Below, in pieces: positions 1 to 8,737 of a DNA stretch of 64,000 bases. Source of the stretch: Fusobacterium mortiferum. GTDB taxonomy: Bacteria > Fusobacteriota > Fusobacteriia > Fusobacteriales > Fusobacteriaceae. Within the stretch, counting starts at the first letter, position 1. Each line of letters begins with the position of its first letter. The translations under genes and the position numbers were made by a program. The notes under the pieces are model-generated. The model saw only the letters and a program-made list of their open reading frames with translations, ran no database searches and was not told where the DNA came from. The DNA lies in assembly GCF_016900045.1 (NCBI RefSeq), contig NZ_JACSNP010000003.1:83316-147315 (forward strand), read 5' to 3'.

Positions 1-709
1 CTTTTTTCTCAATTTTTTTTATCTCTTTTACTATATCCTCATCAGTTAATCTATCTATCTTTTTATTTTCTACTCTATATAGAGATAGTTTTAAATCATT
101 AGTAAAATCTCCCTTTACTTCCCAAAATTTAACTGGTACAAATTTCTTTATCTCATGCTCTAAATCACAAATAAGTTTTAAAGCTACTGACTGAACTCTA
201 CCAGCACTCGTATTAGAAGCTACACTCTTCCAAAGAAGGGAACTAATTCCATATCCCACTAATCTGTCTAATATTCTTCTTGCTTGTTGAGCATTAACCT
301 TATTCATATCTATCTTTCTTGGATGAGTAATAGAATCTTTTATTGCATGTTCAGTTATCTCATTAAACTCTATTCTATTATTATCATTTTCATCCAATTT
401 TAAAGCATGTGCTATGTGCCAAGCTATAGCTTCTCCCTCTCTATCCGGATCGGAAGCAAGATAAACCTTATCAGATTTTTTAGCTAATGCTTTTAAATTT
501 TTTATTACATCTCCCTTACCTTTTATTGTAGAATATGAGGGAGTAAAATTATTTTCTATATCAACTCCTAATTTACTTTTAGGTAAATCTCTTACATGTC
601 CAAAAGACGCTACTACTTGATATGTCTTTCCCAAGATTTTTTCAATGGTTTTAGCCTTTGCTGGTGACTCAACTATCACTAAGTTCTTTTTTTCTGCTGC
701 TTTTGCCAT
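1..709 (-). CDS. topA: DNA topoisomerase I, N-terminal part (cut by window edge)
   Basis: Type IA topoisomerase that relaxes negatively supercoiled DNA by cutting one strand. About 236 N-terminal residues lie in the window and the rest runs off the left edge. The Toprim domain is clear: [14 protein letters not shown] at residues 11-24 holds the catalytic Glu14, and [13 protein letters not shown] around residues 86-98 holds the metal-binding aspartates. It continues into the [16 protein letters not shown] region typical of TopA. The ATG at 707-709 follows a good AGAGGTG ribosome site. It lies just downstream of dprA on the same strand, a common bacterial pairing. No frameshift is seen in the visible part. 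Confidence 0.96.
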   Translation of the reverse strand, partial: MAKAAEKKNLVIVESPAKAKTIEKILGKTYQVVASFGHVRDLPKSKLGVDIENNFTPSYSTIKGKGDVIKNLKALAKKSDKVYLASDPDREGEAIAWHIAHALKLDENDNNRIEFNEITEHAIKDSITHPRKIDMNKVNAQQARRILDRLVGYGISSLLWKSVASNTSAGRVQSVALKLICDLEHEIKKFVPVKFWEVKGDFTNDLKLSLYRVENKKIDRLTDEDIVKEIKKIEKK

Positions 710-788
710 TTTCTTCACCTCTGTTGTTTTCCTTGTCTCTTTTCCGTTTCATTCTACTAAATTCTCCAAAAAAAATCAATACTTCTAT

Positions 789-1850
789 TTAAAATTTTCT
801 CCTATACTTTCCTCCAGCCACGCTCACTACTACCTTTTTTACCTCTAAATCCATTAAAATAGATAGTATTTCACCTGCTTTCATAGAGGTTTCCTCTATT
901 ATTTCATCGAGATTTTTTTCTCTCTCTAAAACATTGTATATTTTTTTCTCATAATCTGTCAAATTTAATTTATCTCTACTATTAATTTTAATCTTATTCC
1001 AACCAAACTCATCTAAGATATCATCTACATTTGTTATTAATTTTGCACTTGAATTTTTTATTAAATTATTACACCCTTCTGAAGCTGGAGAAGAAATTTC
1101 TCCAGGAATAGCAAACACCTCTCTCCCCTCTTCTAGAGCTAGCTCTGCTGTTATTAAACTTCCACCTTTTGAACGACTCTCTATTACAACCACCCCTTGA
1201 GAAATCCCAACTATTATTCTATTTCTCATCGGAAAATTATACTGAAATGGTTCTGTACCTAAGGGGTATTCACTCATAATTAACCCCTTTATCTCTATCA
1301 ATTTCCATATTTTTTCATTCTCTTTGGGATAAACCACATCTAAGCCACTTCCTACTATAGCTATAGTTTTTCCTCCATACTCCAATGTTTTTTGATGACA
1401 GATACTATCTATACCTGTAGCTAATCCACTCACTGTGACAATATCATTCTCTACCAAATCTCTAACTAATTTATCACAAGTAATTCTTCCATAAGAAGTT
1501 GCTCTTCTAGTTCCAACTATAGCTATTTTTCTTTTGCTTAATAAAGTTATATCTCCACGATAATATAAAAATATAGGAGGTTTTGCTATATTTCTTAATT
1601 CCTCTGGATATCCTTCATCTCTTATAAATAGTAAAGAAACTCTCTGTTTTTTTAATTTTTCTAACTCACTCTCTAAATCAATATTTTTAGAAGCATATAT
1701 TTTTTCTATTTCACTTTCATCTAAGTTACAATATTTTTTTAAATATACTTTATCTAACAAAAAAATGTCCTCATATTTTTCAAATTTTTTTATTATACTT
1801 CTAAAACTACTATCTTTTAATTTTACAACTACTAATCTATACCACTCCAA
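789..1850 (-). CDS. dprA: DNA-processing protein DprA (Smf)
   Basis: DprA binds incoming single-stranded DNA during natural transformation and loads RecA. The 353-residue protein has the Rossmann-type DprA core with GTRRATSYG at 113-121, the ATGIDS and GSGLDVVYP elements, and the NRIIVGIS and GGSLITAELALEEGREVFAIPG family signatures. A small C-terminal winged-helix-like segment occupies about 295-353. The start is TTG at 1848-1850 behind GAGGGTGGG. There is no nearby in-frame ATG that keeps the N-terminal helical domain. It is upstream of topA in the same direction. Family assignment is secure. A role in competence of this organism is inferred. Confidence 0.95.
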   Translation of the reverse strand: MEWYRLVVVKLKDSSFRSIIKKFEKYEDIFLLDKVYLKKYCNLDESEIEKIYASKNIDLESELEKLKKQRVSLLFIRDEGYPEELRNIAKPPIFLYYRGDITLLSKRKIAIVGTRRATSYGRITCDKLVRDLVENDIVTVSGLATGIDSICHQKTLEYGGKTIAIVGSGLDVVYPKENEKIWKLIEIKGLIMSEYPLGTEPFQYNFPMRNRIIVGISQGVVVIESRSKGGSLITAELALEEGREVFAIPGEISSPASEGCNNLIKNSSAKLITNVDDILDEFGWNKIKINSRDKLNLTDYEKKIYNVLEREKNLDEIIEETSMKAGEILSILMDLEVKKVVVSVAGGKYRRKF

Positions 1851-1898
1851 GATCCCACCCTCTTTTTTGTGATTTTTTATTCATATGTTGAATCTGCT

Positions 1899-2594
1899 TT
1901 AACTTTTTAGCTCTGCATAAACCCTAATTAACATATCTTTTATTACCTTAGAATTTGGATATCTATTTCTTGCTACTTCTAATACTTTTTTAGCCTCTTG
2001 GTAATTCCCTGTTACCATATAAAGATCTCCAAGTCCAGTATATACAGCTTCATCTTTTTTATATTCCATATATTTTTTAAAATCTTCTATAGCTTCTGAA
2101 TAATTTTTTATATTTCTATTTACTATTCCTCTTCCTAAATATGACTCATAAAAATCTGGTGCCATATTTATTGCTTGAGTATATAACTTTAATGATTTAT
2201 CGTACTCACTTAGAAATCTAGCTGTTGTAGCAGCTCCAAATACATTTTTTAAATTTGTATTATCTTGAGAAAAAACTTCATAAGCTTTCTCATATCTACC
2301 ATCTTTAAAATAATAATCTCCTACTTTAAATAATTCTTCGCTATCTTGTTTGATATATTCCAAATATATATTGAATTCCTCTACATACTTTTTATAGTTT
2401 TTTTCTAAGTTTTCTTTATTTTTATCAAAAGATATCTTTTTATCTAATTCTTTTATTTTTTTCCACCTCAAAGCCATTTCTTGTTTTTTAGCCTCTATTT
2501 GAGCCTTCTCTTCTGAATTTTCATTCCAAAATAATAACCCTTCTCCATATACTAAACTTGTAATTAATATAAATACTCCCAATATTCTTTTCAT
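1899..2594 (-). CDS. Secreted TPR-repeat protein, function unknown
   Basis: A 231-residue protein with a signal peptide (MKRILGVFILITSLVYG), a charged coiled segment at about 30-75, then tetratricopeptide-like repeats at about 85-225 (for example the EAYEVFSQDN, SLKLYTQAINMAPDFYESYLGRG and EAIEDFKKYMEYKKDEAVYTGLGDLY elements). TPR arrays hold protein partners, so it is probably a periplasmic or outer-membrane-associated scaffold. It starts 18 bases after the end of xseA and precedes dprA, so it may be co-transcribed with either. No enzyme motif is seen. It may contribute to envelope assembly, but nothing here identifies a partner. Confidence 0.8.
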   Translation of the reverse strand: MKRILGVFILITSLVYGEGLLFWNENSEEKAQIEAKKQEMALRWKKIKELDKKISFDKNKENLEKNYKKYVEEFNIYLEYIKQDSEELFKVGDYYFKDGRYEKAYEVFSQDNTNLKNVFGAATTARFLSEYDKSLKLYTQAINMAPDFYESYLGRGIVNRNIKNYSEAIEDFKKYMEYKKDEAVYTGLGDLYMVTGNYQEAKKVLEVARNRYPNSKVIKDMLIRVYAELKS

Positions 2595-2612
2595 TAACTT
2601 CTCCTTATCCTC

Positions 2613-3821
2613 TTAATTCTTAACTATTTTTTCTACCTTACTTATAATTTTTCCATCATTAATTCTAACCTCTATCTCATCTCCTATATTGATATCAGAT
2701 ATAGTTTTTACTCCCATTCCCTCTTTAGTTACTACAGAATAACCTCTTTCTAATATTTTTAATGGATTTAAAGTAATTAATCTTTGTATTTTATTTTCTA
2801 ATTGATTTTTTTTAATATTTAAATAATAATCAATAGCTCTTAGTAATCTACTCTCTCTTTCCATTAGCAATCTATTTTTTTCCTCTATTAGTTTAGAGAA
2901 ATTTTTTAGATAATAACTTTCCTTTCTGACTTCCAACTCCTTTCTTTTATTTGAAAGTATATTTTTCATTAGTGCCACAATATATCTTTCTCTATCTTCA
3001 AGACTTTCAAGCGTTTTTTTTCTCTCTGGTACCGAAATTTCTACTGCTTGAGTAGGAGTTGCCGCTCTTACATCTGCTACTAAATCTGTTAAAAGATTAT
3101 CTATCTCATGCCCTACTGCAGATATTATTGGCTTTTTAGAGTTAAAAAATGCCATTGCTGTTTTCTCTTCATTGAAAGCCCATAAATCTTCAATACTTCC
3201 TCCACCTCTTCCAGCTATTATCAAATCAATTTCTGGAATTTCGTTTAATTTTTCTATACCTCTAACTATCTCATCACTAGCTCCACTACCTTGAACTTTA
3301 GCAGGATATACATATATATTTATAGTATTATCTCTTTTTTTTATGGTCTTTATTATATCTTGTACTGCTGCCCCAGTAATAGCTGTTACTACACCTATAT
3401 TTCTTGGATATCTAGGTAACTCTTTCTTATATAAAGAGGAAAAATATCCCCTCTTTTCCATCATCTTTTTTAACTCTTCTAGCTTAGCAAACATATCCCC
3501 AAGTTTATTCTTTTTTTCTATATGTCTTACTAAAACTTGAAAATCACCCTTATTTTCATAAAAACCTACATCTCCAAATAGTTTTACTGAATCTCCATCT
3601 TTCAAATCCTCAGCTATTCTTTTGAATTTATATTTAAAAGCTACACATTTTATTTGAGCCTCATTATCTTTTAAGTTAAAATACAGGTGCCCACTCTTAT
3701 AATAAGTAACCCCTGATAACTCTCCTTCTAAGAAAAATTCTCTCAGATTAGGATTTTCTTCTATATATCCCTTTATCATTCTGTTAAAATCACTTACTGT
3801 ATAAGTTCTCTCTTCAAACAT
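2613..3821 (-). CDS. xseA: Exodeoxyribonuclease VII large subunit
   Basis: Large subunit of exonuclease VII, which degrades single-stranded DNA to oligonucleotides in repair. At 402 residues it is of normal family length. An N-terminal OB fold is seen at about 5-100 (YTVSDFNRMIKGYIE, LEGELSG, SGHLYFNLKD), then the catalytic core with IGVVTAITGAAVQDI, DLIIAGRGGGSIEDLWAFNEE and ISAVGHEIDNLLTDLVADVRAATPTQAVE. A coiled coil precedes the C-terminal LERGYSVVT motif. No gene for the small subunit XseB is adjacent: the downstream gap is only 18 bases and then comes a TPR protein. It lies 12 bases after uvrB and is probably co-transcribed. Confidence 0.96.
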   Translation of the reverse strand: MFEERTYTVSDFNRMIKGYIEENPNLREFFLEGELSGVTYYKSGHLYFNLKDNEAQIKCVAFKYKFKRIAEDLKDGDSVKLFGDVGFYENKGDFQVLVRHIEKKNKLGDMFAKLEELKKMMEKRGYFSSLYKKELPRYPRNIGVVTAITGAAVQDIIKTIKKRDNTINIYVYPAKVQGSGASDEIVRGIEKLNEIPEIDLIIAGRGGGSIEDLWAFNEEKTAMAFFNSKKPIISAVGHEIDNLLTDLVADVRAATPTQAVEISVPERKKTLESLEDRERYIVALMKNILSNKRKELEVRKESYYLKNFSKLIEEKNRLLMERESRLLRAIDYYLNIKKNQLENKIQRLITLNPLKILERGYSVVTKEGMGVKTISDINIGDEIEVRINDGKIISKVEKIVKN

Positions 3822-3833
3822 AACTCTCCTCTA

Positions 3834-5816
3834 TTAAAACTCTAATAGTAATTTTTTTAATTTCATCATCTCATCTCTTTTTGTAATAGCATTTTCAAAA
3901 TCTAACTCCTTTGAAAGCTTTGTAATCTCTTTTTGAAGTTTAGATATCTCTTTTTCAATATCCTCTTTTGAAGTGAATAACTTTTTCTCCCTCTCTTTTA
4001 TCATATCTTCTGGTAAACCATAATCAAGGTTTATTATATCTTCACTTATCTCTCTTATTACAGTTTTAGGATCTATTCCATTATCTATATTATATTGATG
4101 TTGTATTTTCCTTCTTCTATTAGTCTCGTCAATAGCTTCTTTCATAGAATCTGTCATTATATCTCCATAAAGAATTACTCTCCCATCTACATTTCTAGCT
4201 GCTCTTCCTATTGTCTGCACTAAAGAACGTCTACTTCTTAAAAATCCCTCCTTATCAGCCTCTAAAATAGCAACTAAAGATACTTCTGGAATATCCAATC
4301 CCTCTCTAAGTAGATTTATTCCTACTAGAACATCAAATTCTCCCTTACGCAATCCTCTTATTATTTCTATTCTTTCTAAAGTATCAATATCTGAATGCAT
4401 ATATTTTACTCTGAGTCCAAAACCTAAGTAATACTCTGTTAATTCCTCAGCCATTTTTTTCGTTAGTGTTGTTACCAATACTCTTTGATTTTTTTCTACT
4501 CTTAATCTTATCTCTTCCATCAAATCATCAACTTGATTTTTAGTCTCCCTTACCTCTATAATAGGATCAAGTATACCTGTTGGGCGAATTAATTGTTCTG
4601 CTATATGACCGTTTGCCTCTTGTACCTCAAAATCTCCTGGTGTTGCTGAAACAAATACTGTCTGCCCAGTTATATTTCTAAACTCTTCAAATTTCAGTGG
4701 TCTATTATCAAGGGCAGCTTTTAATCTAAAACCATTTTCTACTAAGGCCTCTTTTCTAGCTCTATCTCCATTATACATTCCTCTTATCTGTGGTATTGAG
4801 ATATGAGATTCATCTATATATGTCACAAAATCTTTTGGAAAATACTCTAATAACGTATCTGGAGTTTCTCCTGGTTTTTTCCCAGATAAGTATCTTGAAT
4901 AATTTTCTATTCCTTTACAATATCCTATCTCTCTTATCATCTCAATATCATATTCTGTTCTTTGCTTCAATTTTTGAGCTTCTAAAAGTTTTCCTTTATC
5001 TTCAAAAGCCTTTACCTCTTCTATTTTATCCTTTTGAATTTCACCTATTATTCTTTCTACATCTCCATCTTCAGTTAAATATTGAGTAGCTGGATATATC
5101 ATTATTCTCTCTAAATTTTTTCTTATTTTCTGCCCTGTTAGAGTATTTATCTCGGAAATCTCCTCTAAATCTTCATCCCAAAACTCTAATCTATAACCTG
5201 TCTCCATATATGAAGGATATATATCTATTACATCTCCCTTTATTCTAAACTTTCCTCTTTCAAAAGCCATATCATTTCTCTCATATCTTATACTTATCAA
5301 CCTTTGAATTAACTCTTTTCTCCCTATCCCAGTCTTTTTATCTATAGGAATAGTCATCTTCTTATATGTTTCAGCTGATCCTAATCCATATATAGCTGAA
5401 ACTGATGCCACAATAATCACATCTCTTCTATTAATTAAGGCAGCTGTAGCTGCTTGTCTTAATTTCTCTATCTCATCATTAACAGATGAATCCTTCTCTA
5501 TATAAGTATCTGTTACAGCAATATAAGCTTCCGGTTGATAATAATCATAGTATGAAACGAAATACTCTACAGCATTCTCCGGGAAAAAACTTTTATACTC
5601 ACTATAAAGTTGAGCTGCTAAAGTCTTATTTGGAGCTAATATCAAAGCTGGTCTATTTGTCTCTTTTATAATATTTGCTATTGTAAAAGTTTTTCCAGAT
5701 CCCGTTACTCCCAATAACACTTGATCTGCTATTCCATCATTGATATTTTCAACAATTTTTTTTATCGCTTCTGGTTGATCTCCCATCGGAGTATATTTTG
5801 AATGTAGTTTAAACAT
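3834..5816 (-). CDS. uvrB: Excinuclease ABC subunit B
   Basis: Damage-recognition helicase-like subunit of nucleotide excision repair, working with UvrA and UvrC. The 660-residue length is normal. The Walker A motif GVTGSGKT is at 36-43, the beta-hairpin YYDYYQPEAY follows, and YIDESHIS is the Walker B region. Helicase motifs are present (VSATPGDFE, LREGLDIPEVSLVAILEADKEG, QTIGRAARN). The C-terminal UVR motif (about 620-655) binds UvrC. Its own extended -10 promoter lies upstream at 5853. xseA follows at 12 bases, suggesting a repair-gene operon. Confidence 0.98.
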   Translation of the reverse strand: MFKLHSKYTPMGDQPEAIKKIVENINDGIADQVLLGVTGSGKTFTIANIIKETNRPALILAPNKTLAAQLYSEYKSFFPENAVEYFVSYYDYYQPEAYIAVTDTYIEKDSSVNDEIEKLRQAATAALINRRDVIIVASVSAIYGLGSAETYKKMTIPIDKKTGIGRKELIQRLISIRYERNDMAFERGKFRIKGDVIDIYPSYMETGYRLEFWDEDLEEISEINTLTGQKIRKNLERIMIYPATQYLTEDGDVERIIGEIQKDKIEEVKAFEDKGKLLEAQKLKQRTEYDIEMIREIGYCKGIENYSRYLSGKKPGETPDTLLEYFPKDFVTYIDESHISIPQIRGMYNGDRARKEALVENGFRLKAALDNRPLKFEEFRNITGQTVFVSATPGDFEVQEANGHIAEQLIRPTGILDPIIEVRETKNQVDDLMEEIRLRVEKNQRVLVTTLTKKMAEELTEYYLGFGLRVKYMHSDIDTLERIEIIRGLRKGEFDVLVGINLLREGLDIPEVSLVAILEADKEGFLRSRRSLVQTIGRAARNVDGRVILYGDIMTDSMKEAIDETNRRRKIQHQYNIDNGIDPKTVIREISEDIINLDYGLPEDMIKEREKKLFTSKEDIEKEISKLQKEITKLSKELDFENAITKRDEMMKLKKLLLEF

Positions 5817-5852
5817 TAAATCACCTATTTACATAATTAAAATTACACTTTC

Positions 5853-5861
5853 ATTATAACA
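5853..5861 (-). promoter_or_regulatory. Extended -10 promoter of uvrB
   Basis: On the minus strand the sequence reads ATGTTATAAT, a perfect TATAAT -10 with the upstream TGn extension, 37 bases before the uvrB start. No convincing -35 lies 17 bases upstream (TATTAT). The same 9-mer TGTTATAAT occurs ahead of four other genes in this window, which strengthens the call. Confidence 0.65.
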
Positions 5862-5894
5862 TAATTTTTCTATATATAATATTTTTCTTTTGGC

Positions 5895-5945
5895 AAAATA
5901 AAAAGAAGAGTAAATATTACTAAAATAATCTCTATACTCTTCTTT
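5895..5945 (-). terminator. Rho-independent terminator after the YibE/F gene
   Basis: On the minus strand AAAGAAGAGTA (5935-5945) pairs with TACTCTTCTTT (5902-5912) and a T-rich tail follows. It lies about 30 bases past the stop of the YibE/F gene and ahead of the uvrB promoter, separating the two units. The loop is long (22 bases) and A/T-rich, so efficiency is uncertain. Confidence 0.65.
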
Positions 5946-5974
5946 AATTAAACTATTTTTCTTAGAATAAATTT

Positions 5975-7126
5975 TTATTTTAAAATCATATTGATAATTC
6001 TTTTTAATTGAAAATTACTATTTATTTTTCTTACCTTCTCATCATCTAAAGAATATATTATTGCACCTATATATGTAGTCATTGGTGCTACCACAACTAA
6101 TCCTATACTTCCTATTATTATCTTTATAATCTCAGAAGTAATCATTTTCATATTCAAGATCTGTAGCAATGTCATATCTCTTTCTAAAAAAAGTATTAAT
6201 AAAGTTAAAAAGCCCCCAGAATAAGCCAATAAAAGAGTTGTAGTCATAGTTCCTATAACAGATCTCCCCACATTAAATCCAGATTTTATCAACTCTTTTC
6301 CATTCAAAGCTGGATTATGATATTTTAATTCCTCTATTGTTGCTAACATATCCATTGCTATATCCATAGCTGCCCCACTGGCACCAATCACAATAGCTGC
6401 ATAAAATATCTTTAAAATATCCAATCTCATAGCACTTGAAAAAATAACACTTTGAGCAAAGGGCTGACTCATTCCATCTATTCTAAATATATCCCCAAAT
6501 ATAAATGTTAGACTTGCTGTTACAAACAATCCAGACATTGTCCCTAAAAATGCTGTAAACCCTTTTCTTGTAAAACCTGCCACTAAAAAGATAATTAAAG
6601 CTGATAAAAAAATTAGAGTTAAAATTGTCACTAGAAAAATATTTTCTCCATCTTTTAAAGCTGGTATTAGAAATTCCCAAATTATTACTACACTTCCTAC
6701 GAAAGAGAGTAGAGATTGAAAGCCAACTTTTCTAGCATAAACTAATAACAGTACAACAAATAAAAGTCCTAATCCTATAATTTTATCAACTCTCAATAAA
6801 GATAAAACTTTTCCAAACAACTCTCCATCCTTTTCCATTACATACATGAGGACCTTATCATTTCTTTGATAAAACTCATCATACTCCATACTCCCATTTA
6901 ATAGATTATTTATTTTTAATATTTTTCCTTTATTCTTTCCTGTAAGTATCTCAATTGTCAAAGCTTGACTTCCTACTTTAGAAATTCCTTGAACTATTGT
7001 ATTACTATTATCAACTACTAAAACTCTCCCTATATTTTCTTTTTTAAAAATATACCCTTCTAGTTTTTTAGAAAAAACTAGAAGGGCTAGGAAGATTATA
7101 AATATAATAATCCCTATTTTTTTCAA
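5975..7126 (-). CDS. YibE/F family multi-pass membrane protein
   Basis: A 383-residue YibE/F-like membrane protein. One N-terminal membrane segment is followed by an extracytoplasmic domain (about 25-110), then some seven hydrophobic segments. Family hallmarks visible include SVVIIWEFLIPALKDGEN, FTRKGFTAFLGT, YAAIVIGASGAAMDIAMDMLATIEEL and FNVGRSVIGTMTTTLLLAYSGGFL. Homologues are widespread in Firmicutes and Fusobacteria, and their function is not established. A transporter-like role is often suggested. It lies 19 bases after the alkaline phosphatase gene on the same strand and may be its operon partner. It is followed by a terminator. Confidence 0.85.
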   Translation of the reverse strand: MKKIGIIIFIIFLALLVFSKKLEGYIFKKENIGRVLVVDNSNTIVQGISKVGSQALTIEILTGKNKGKILKINNLLNGSMEYDEFYQRNDKVLMYVMEKDGELFGKVLSLLRVDKIIGLGLLFVVLLLVYARKVGFQSLLSFVGSVVIIWEFLIPALKDGENIFLVTILTLIFLSALIIFLVAGFTRKGFTAFLGTMSGLFVTASLTFIFGDIFRIDGMSQPFAQSVIFSSAMRLDILKIFYAAIVIGASGAAMDIAMDMLATIEELKYHNPALNGKELIKSGFNVGRSVIGTMTTTLLLAYSGGFLTLLILFLERDMTLLQILNMKMITSEIIKIIIGSIGLVVVAPMTTYIGAIIYSLDDEKVRKINSNFQLKRIINMILK

Positions 7127-7145
7127 CTTAATTATCCCCCTGAGG

Positions 7146-8525
7146 TTATTTTATTTTCTTTCCCATACTTTCAGCTATTAGCCTAGCTACATCTGTATTA
7201 TCTTTAAATCCTGTAAACTTTTCTGAATCTACTCCTACAGCTGCTAAAGGTACTTGTATTCCAGTGTGAGCAAAAGTTGTCCATTGCATCCCTGCTCTCT
7301 CTGATACTATATGAGCTACAGCTATGGCTGTTGGACTATATCCTCCAAATTCATCTTTTGTATCCGCTCCGCTATCCTCTATATCCATTGCTTTTAAAAT
7401 ACGTTCTTTCTCTTTAGCTGTTAAATTATTTAACCCCATATTTTTAGCTATATATTTGAAATATTCATCTCTATTTCCCTTATATGCTTTTTGTAAAGTA
7501 TCCTCAACTGAAATTTTTACATCTTTTAAATTTTCTAAATTCATAAAATAGTTATTTCCGAATCCTAATCCCATACCACCTGTTTCATGGTCAGCTGCAA
7601 TAACTATTAAAGTATCTTGTGGGTGTTTTTGATAAAATTCATATGCTGATTTTATTGCTTCATCAAAGGCTAGAGTATCATATATTGAACCTACAACATC
7701 TTGAGCATGAGAAGCGTGGTCTATTCTTCCACCCTCTACCATTATAAAGAATCCTTCCTCATCTTGTGATAATAACTCTATTCCCTTTTGTGTCATCTCA
7801 CTTAAAGTAGGTAACTTACCATTTATATCATCTACAGTATATGGCATATGAGAGGCTCTAAAAGCTGCAAATACCTTTTCTCCATCCTTTGGACTCCACT
7901 TTTCAAAAGCCTTTGTTGAATCTTCTCCTATAAATGTTTTATACCCTTTATTTTGAAACTCTTTTACTAAATCTCTATTATCTTTTCTTTTACTTGAAAG
8001 ACCACTATCTTTTCCAACAAAGTGTCTATATCCTCCACCAGCAAAGTAATCTACATTACTATTTACATAATCCTCTGCTATTCCATTTTCATCATCTCTA
8101 TCTAAGTTATGAGCTGCAAATACAGCTGGTGTTGCATGAGTTATTCTTGTTGTAGAAACAAGTCCTGTTGCCATACCTTTATCTTGTGCTAACTCTAATA
8201 ACGTTTGAAGATTTTTTCCATTTACATCTTTAGCTATATATCCATTATTAGTTTTATATCCTGTTGCTAAAGCCGTTCCAGCAGCAGCCGAATCTGTTAT
8301 TAATGTATCCGCTGAATATGTAGTTGTTATTCCTGCAAATGGTAGTGAGTTTAATAATAGTTTCTCATCTTTTTTTAACACACCTTTTTTAAACTCTTCA
8401 GCAATCTGTCTTTGTCCCGCTCCCATTCCATCTCCTATAAAATAGAATACATACTTAGCTTGAGCAAAACTTGTTGCCGCCATTAAAGCCATTCCTGCTA
8501 ACATTACTTTCTTTCTACTTAACAT
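7146..8525 (-). CDS. Secreted alkaline phosphatase (PhoA family)
   Basis: A 459-residue phosphomonoesterase, probably periplasmic given the signal peptide (residues 1-23, ending SFAQA). The catalytic motif TDSAAAGTA has the nucleophile Ser79. Metal ligands are visible in FIGDGMG (Asp32), GGRIDHASHAQD and AADHETGG, matching the two-zinc-plus-magnesium alkaline phosphatase fold. It releases phosphate from organic phosphate esters outside the cytoplasm. The YibE/F gene follows closely. Upstream are about 120 A/T-rich bases with a TATAAT but no convincing -35. No Pho box can be claimed. The family call is firm; the exact substrate is unknown. Confidence 0.93.
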   Translation of the reverse strand: MLSRKKVMLAGMALMAATSFAQAKYVFYFIGDGMGAGQRQIAEEFKKGVLKKDEKLLLNSLPFAGITTTYSADTLITDSAAAGTALATGYKTNNGYIAKDVNGKNLQTLLELAQDKGMATGLVSTTRITHATPAVFAAHNLDRDDENGIAEDYVNSNVDYFAGGGYRHFVGKDSGLSSKRKDNRDLVKEFQNKGYKTFIGEDSTKAFEKWSPKDGEKVFAAFRASHMPYTVDDINGKLPTLSEMTQKGIELLSQDEEGFFIMVEGGRIDHASHAQDVVGSIYDTLAFDEAIKSAYEFYQKHPQDTLIVIAADHETGGMGLGFGNNYFMNLENLKDVKISVEDTLQKAYKGNRDEYFKYIAKNMGLNNLTAKEKERILKAMDIEDSGADTKDEFGGYSPTAIAVAHIVSERAGMQWTTFAHTGIQVPLAAVGVDSEKFTGFKDNTDVARLIAESMGKKIK

Positions 8526-8648
8526 CTTATCCCTCCAAAACTTTTTTATTTCTTTTTACACTTTAATTATATTTCTCTTATGTTAAAATAATATTTACTT
8601 TTTGTAAAAGATATGTAAAATTTTATATTCAATTCTATAATGATGAAA

Positions 8649-8717
8649 TAAAAAAAGAGTTTTTCCAATGGTAATTATTCTCTCAATTACCAACTAAAGA
8701 TAAAACTCTTTCTTTTT
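8649..8717 (-). terminator. Terminator of the beta-glucoside PTS operon
   Basis: A branched hairpin: AAAGAGTTTT (minus strand, near 8703-8712) pairs with AAAACTCTTT near 8652-8662, and an inner stem GGTAATT/AATTACC lies between them. A T-rich tract follows on the minus strand. It lies 20-90 bases after the stop of the GH1 gene and before the phosphatase gene. Confidence 0.75.
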
Positions 8718-8737
8718 AATTAAATTTCTTTATATAT

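Noticed and set aside
2595..2612. A small exonuclease VII subunit gene (xseB) next to xseA
   Set aside because: The gap after xseA is only 18 bases and the next gene is a secreted TPR protein. No xseB-like short frame was found beside it.
8526..8648. A Pho-box controlling the alkaline phosphatase gene
   Set aside because: No repeated CTTACA- or TGTCAT-like direct repeats with suitable spacing were seen. Only an isolated TATAAT without a credible -35 is present.
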